A stretch of 64,000 nt of DNA from Pseudomonadales bacterium (GTDB lineage: Bacteria; Pseudomonadota; Gammaproteobacteria; Pseudomonadales; Azotimanducaceae), in contig JAWKZN010000002.1 in NCBI GenBank assembly GCA_041395945.1, forward strand, positions 682,001 through 746,000, given 5' to 3'. Of the stretch, positions 63,648 to 64,000 are shown piece after piece. The stretch's first letter is position 1, and each line of letters begins with the position of its first letter. Position numbers and translations under genes: made by a program. The notes beneath the pieces were generated by a model. It saw only the letters and a list, made by a program, of their open reading frames with translations. It was not told the DNA's origin and made no database searches.

Positions 63648-64000
63648 TCAGTGATGATGGCCACCCGCGCCGTGCACGTGGCCGTGTGTGATCTCCTCCC
63701 GTGAGGCTTCGCGCACGTCCAGCAGTTCGATCGCAAAGGTCACCTCTTCACCTGCAAGCGGGTGGTTCAGGTCTACATCCACAACCTTGTTGCCGACCTT
63801 GACCACAGTAACGGTACGCGCGCCCTGTTCCGTGTTGAGTCGGGTCTGCATGCCCGGCTTCAGTCGCGCTGCATTGGCAATATGTTTCTTGGGTACACGC
63901 TGAATCCAGTCGGGTCGACGGGCACCGAAAGCCTGCTCGGGCTGCAGCGTCACCTCGAACTGGTCTCCAGCACCCCGGTTGGTCAGCGCCTCCTCCAGTC
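63648..64000 (-). CDS. slyD: SlyD-type FKBP peptidyl-prolyl isomerase (5' end beyond window)
   Basis: The reverse strand encodes 116 visible residues with the start outside the window. LEEALTNRGAGDQFEV and LQPEQAFGARRPDWIQRVP match SlyD's FKBP region and LNHPLAGEEVTFAIELLDVRE its C-terminal part. The tail HGHVHGAGGHHH is His-rich as in SlyD, where it binds nickel. It catalyses proline isomerisation and chaperoning. An internal GTG at 63953 is not the start, since homology continues upstream. Confidence 0.9.
   Translation of the reverse strand, partial: LEEALTNRGAGDQFEVTLQPEQAFGARRPDWIQRVPKKHIANAARLKPGMQTRLNTEQGARTVTVVKVGNKVVDVDLNHPLAGEEVTFAIELLDVREASREEITHGHVHGAGGHHH

Overview
The window is a continuous piece of chromosome from a GC-rich, Gram-negative, aerobic heterotroph, most likely a gammaproteobacterium. 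The evidence is csrA, an almost perfect E. coli-type LexA box, a STAS-fused MlaE-type transporter with a PqiC-like lipoprotein, many lipobox and Tat signals, and an OprB-like porin. I cannot assign a genus. I see no integrase, transposase, CRISPR array, rRNA or replication origin. Genes are tightly packed, often with ATGA overlaps, and no gene-free stretch exceeds about 300 bases.

Layout. 1-6400: a truncated DUF2868 membrane protein, an HSL-type esterase, gap with an overlapping SIMPL-domain gene, an APH/ATPase fusion and a small HTH protein. 6600-10130: csrA with a 20-bp tandem repeat across its stop codon, then a two-gene unit of an ABC-type binding lipoprotein and a GGDEF-EAL protein. 10290-14500: a GPH-type transporter, a META-domain lipoprotein and selO. 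14579-19911: a catabolic operon of TauD-like dioxygenase, secreted haloalkane dehalogenase-like hydrolase, GMC oxidoreductase, N-acyl-D-amino-acid deacylase-like amidohydrolase and DoxX. 19917-24335: an SRPBCC protein, a class A acid phosphatase, a frameshifted paiB-like gene, tRNA-Val(CAC), an MFS transporter, a small unknown gene abutting a LexA-type box inside a 34-bp palindrome, and a His/Arg-rich exported protein. 24482-30680: a TetR/serine-hydrolase pair with a palindromic operator, tRNA-Arg(CCG), an SDR, a degenerate 15-bp repeat array, and an SLC13-type transporter with four RCK_C-like repeats.

30715-41485: a small secreted protein, an MFS/PhyH pair, then a reverse-strand unit of ECF sigma factor, anti-sigma factor, Spy/CpxP-like protein, DUF1800 and DUF1501, followed by a sodium:solute symporter, a glycine-zipper lipoprotein and the porin. 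41516-48637: an M32 carboxypeptidase with a methyltransferase, a second methyltransferase, a kinase-fold protein, and an MHS-family transporter directly joined to a Baeyer-Villiger monooxygenase. 48743-51404: two unrecognised secreted proteins. 51470-56364: an MCE lipid-transport operon (STAS-permease, ATPase, MCE protein, PqiC-like lipoprotein) ending in an AmpG-like transporter. 56387-64000: an acetyltransferase, a membrane-anchored hydrolase, a carboxylesterase/PhyH pair, and divergently a three-gene exported unit of cytochrome c lipoprotein, Tat-exported aldonolactone-oxidase-like flavoprotein and Tat-exported PLP enzyme. A truncated slyD-like gene closes the window.

Together the genes suggest an organism taking up and oxidising varied organic compounds: transporters sit beside oxygenases or hydrolases (MFS+PhyH, MHS+BVMO, esterase+PhyH, dehalogenase+GMC). 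Three regulatory systems are visible: c-di-GMP, the ECF sigma unit and a LexA-type site. Functions given for unfamiliar clusters are inference from families and context.
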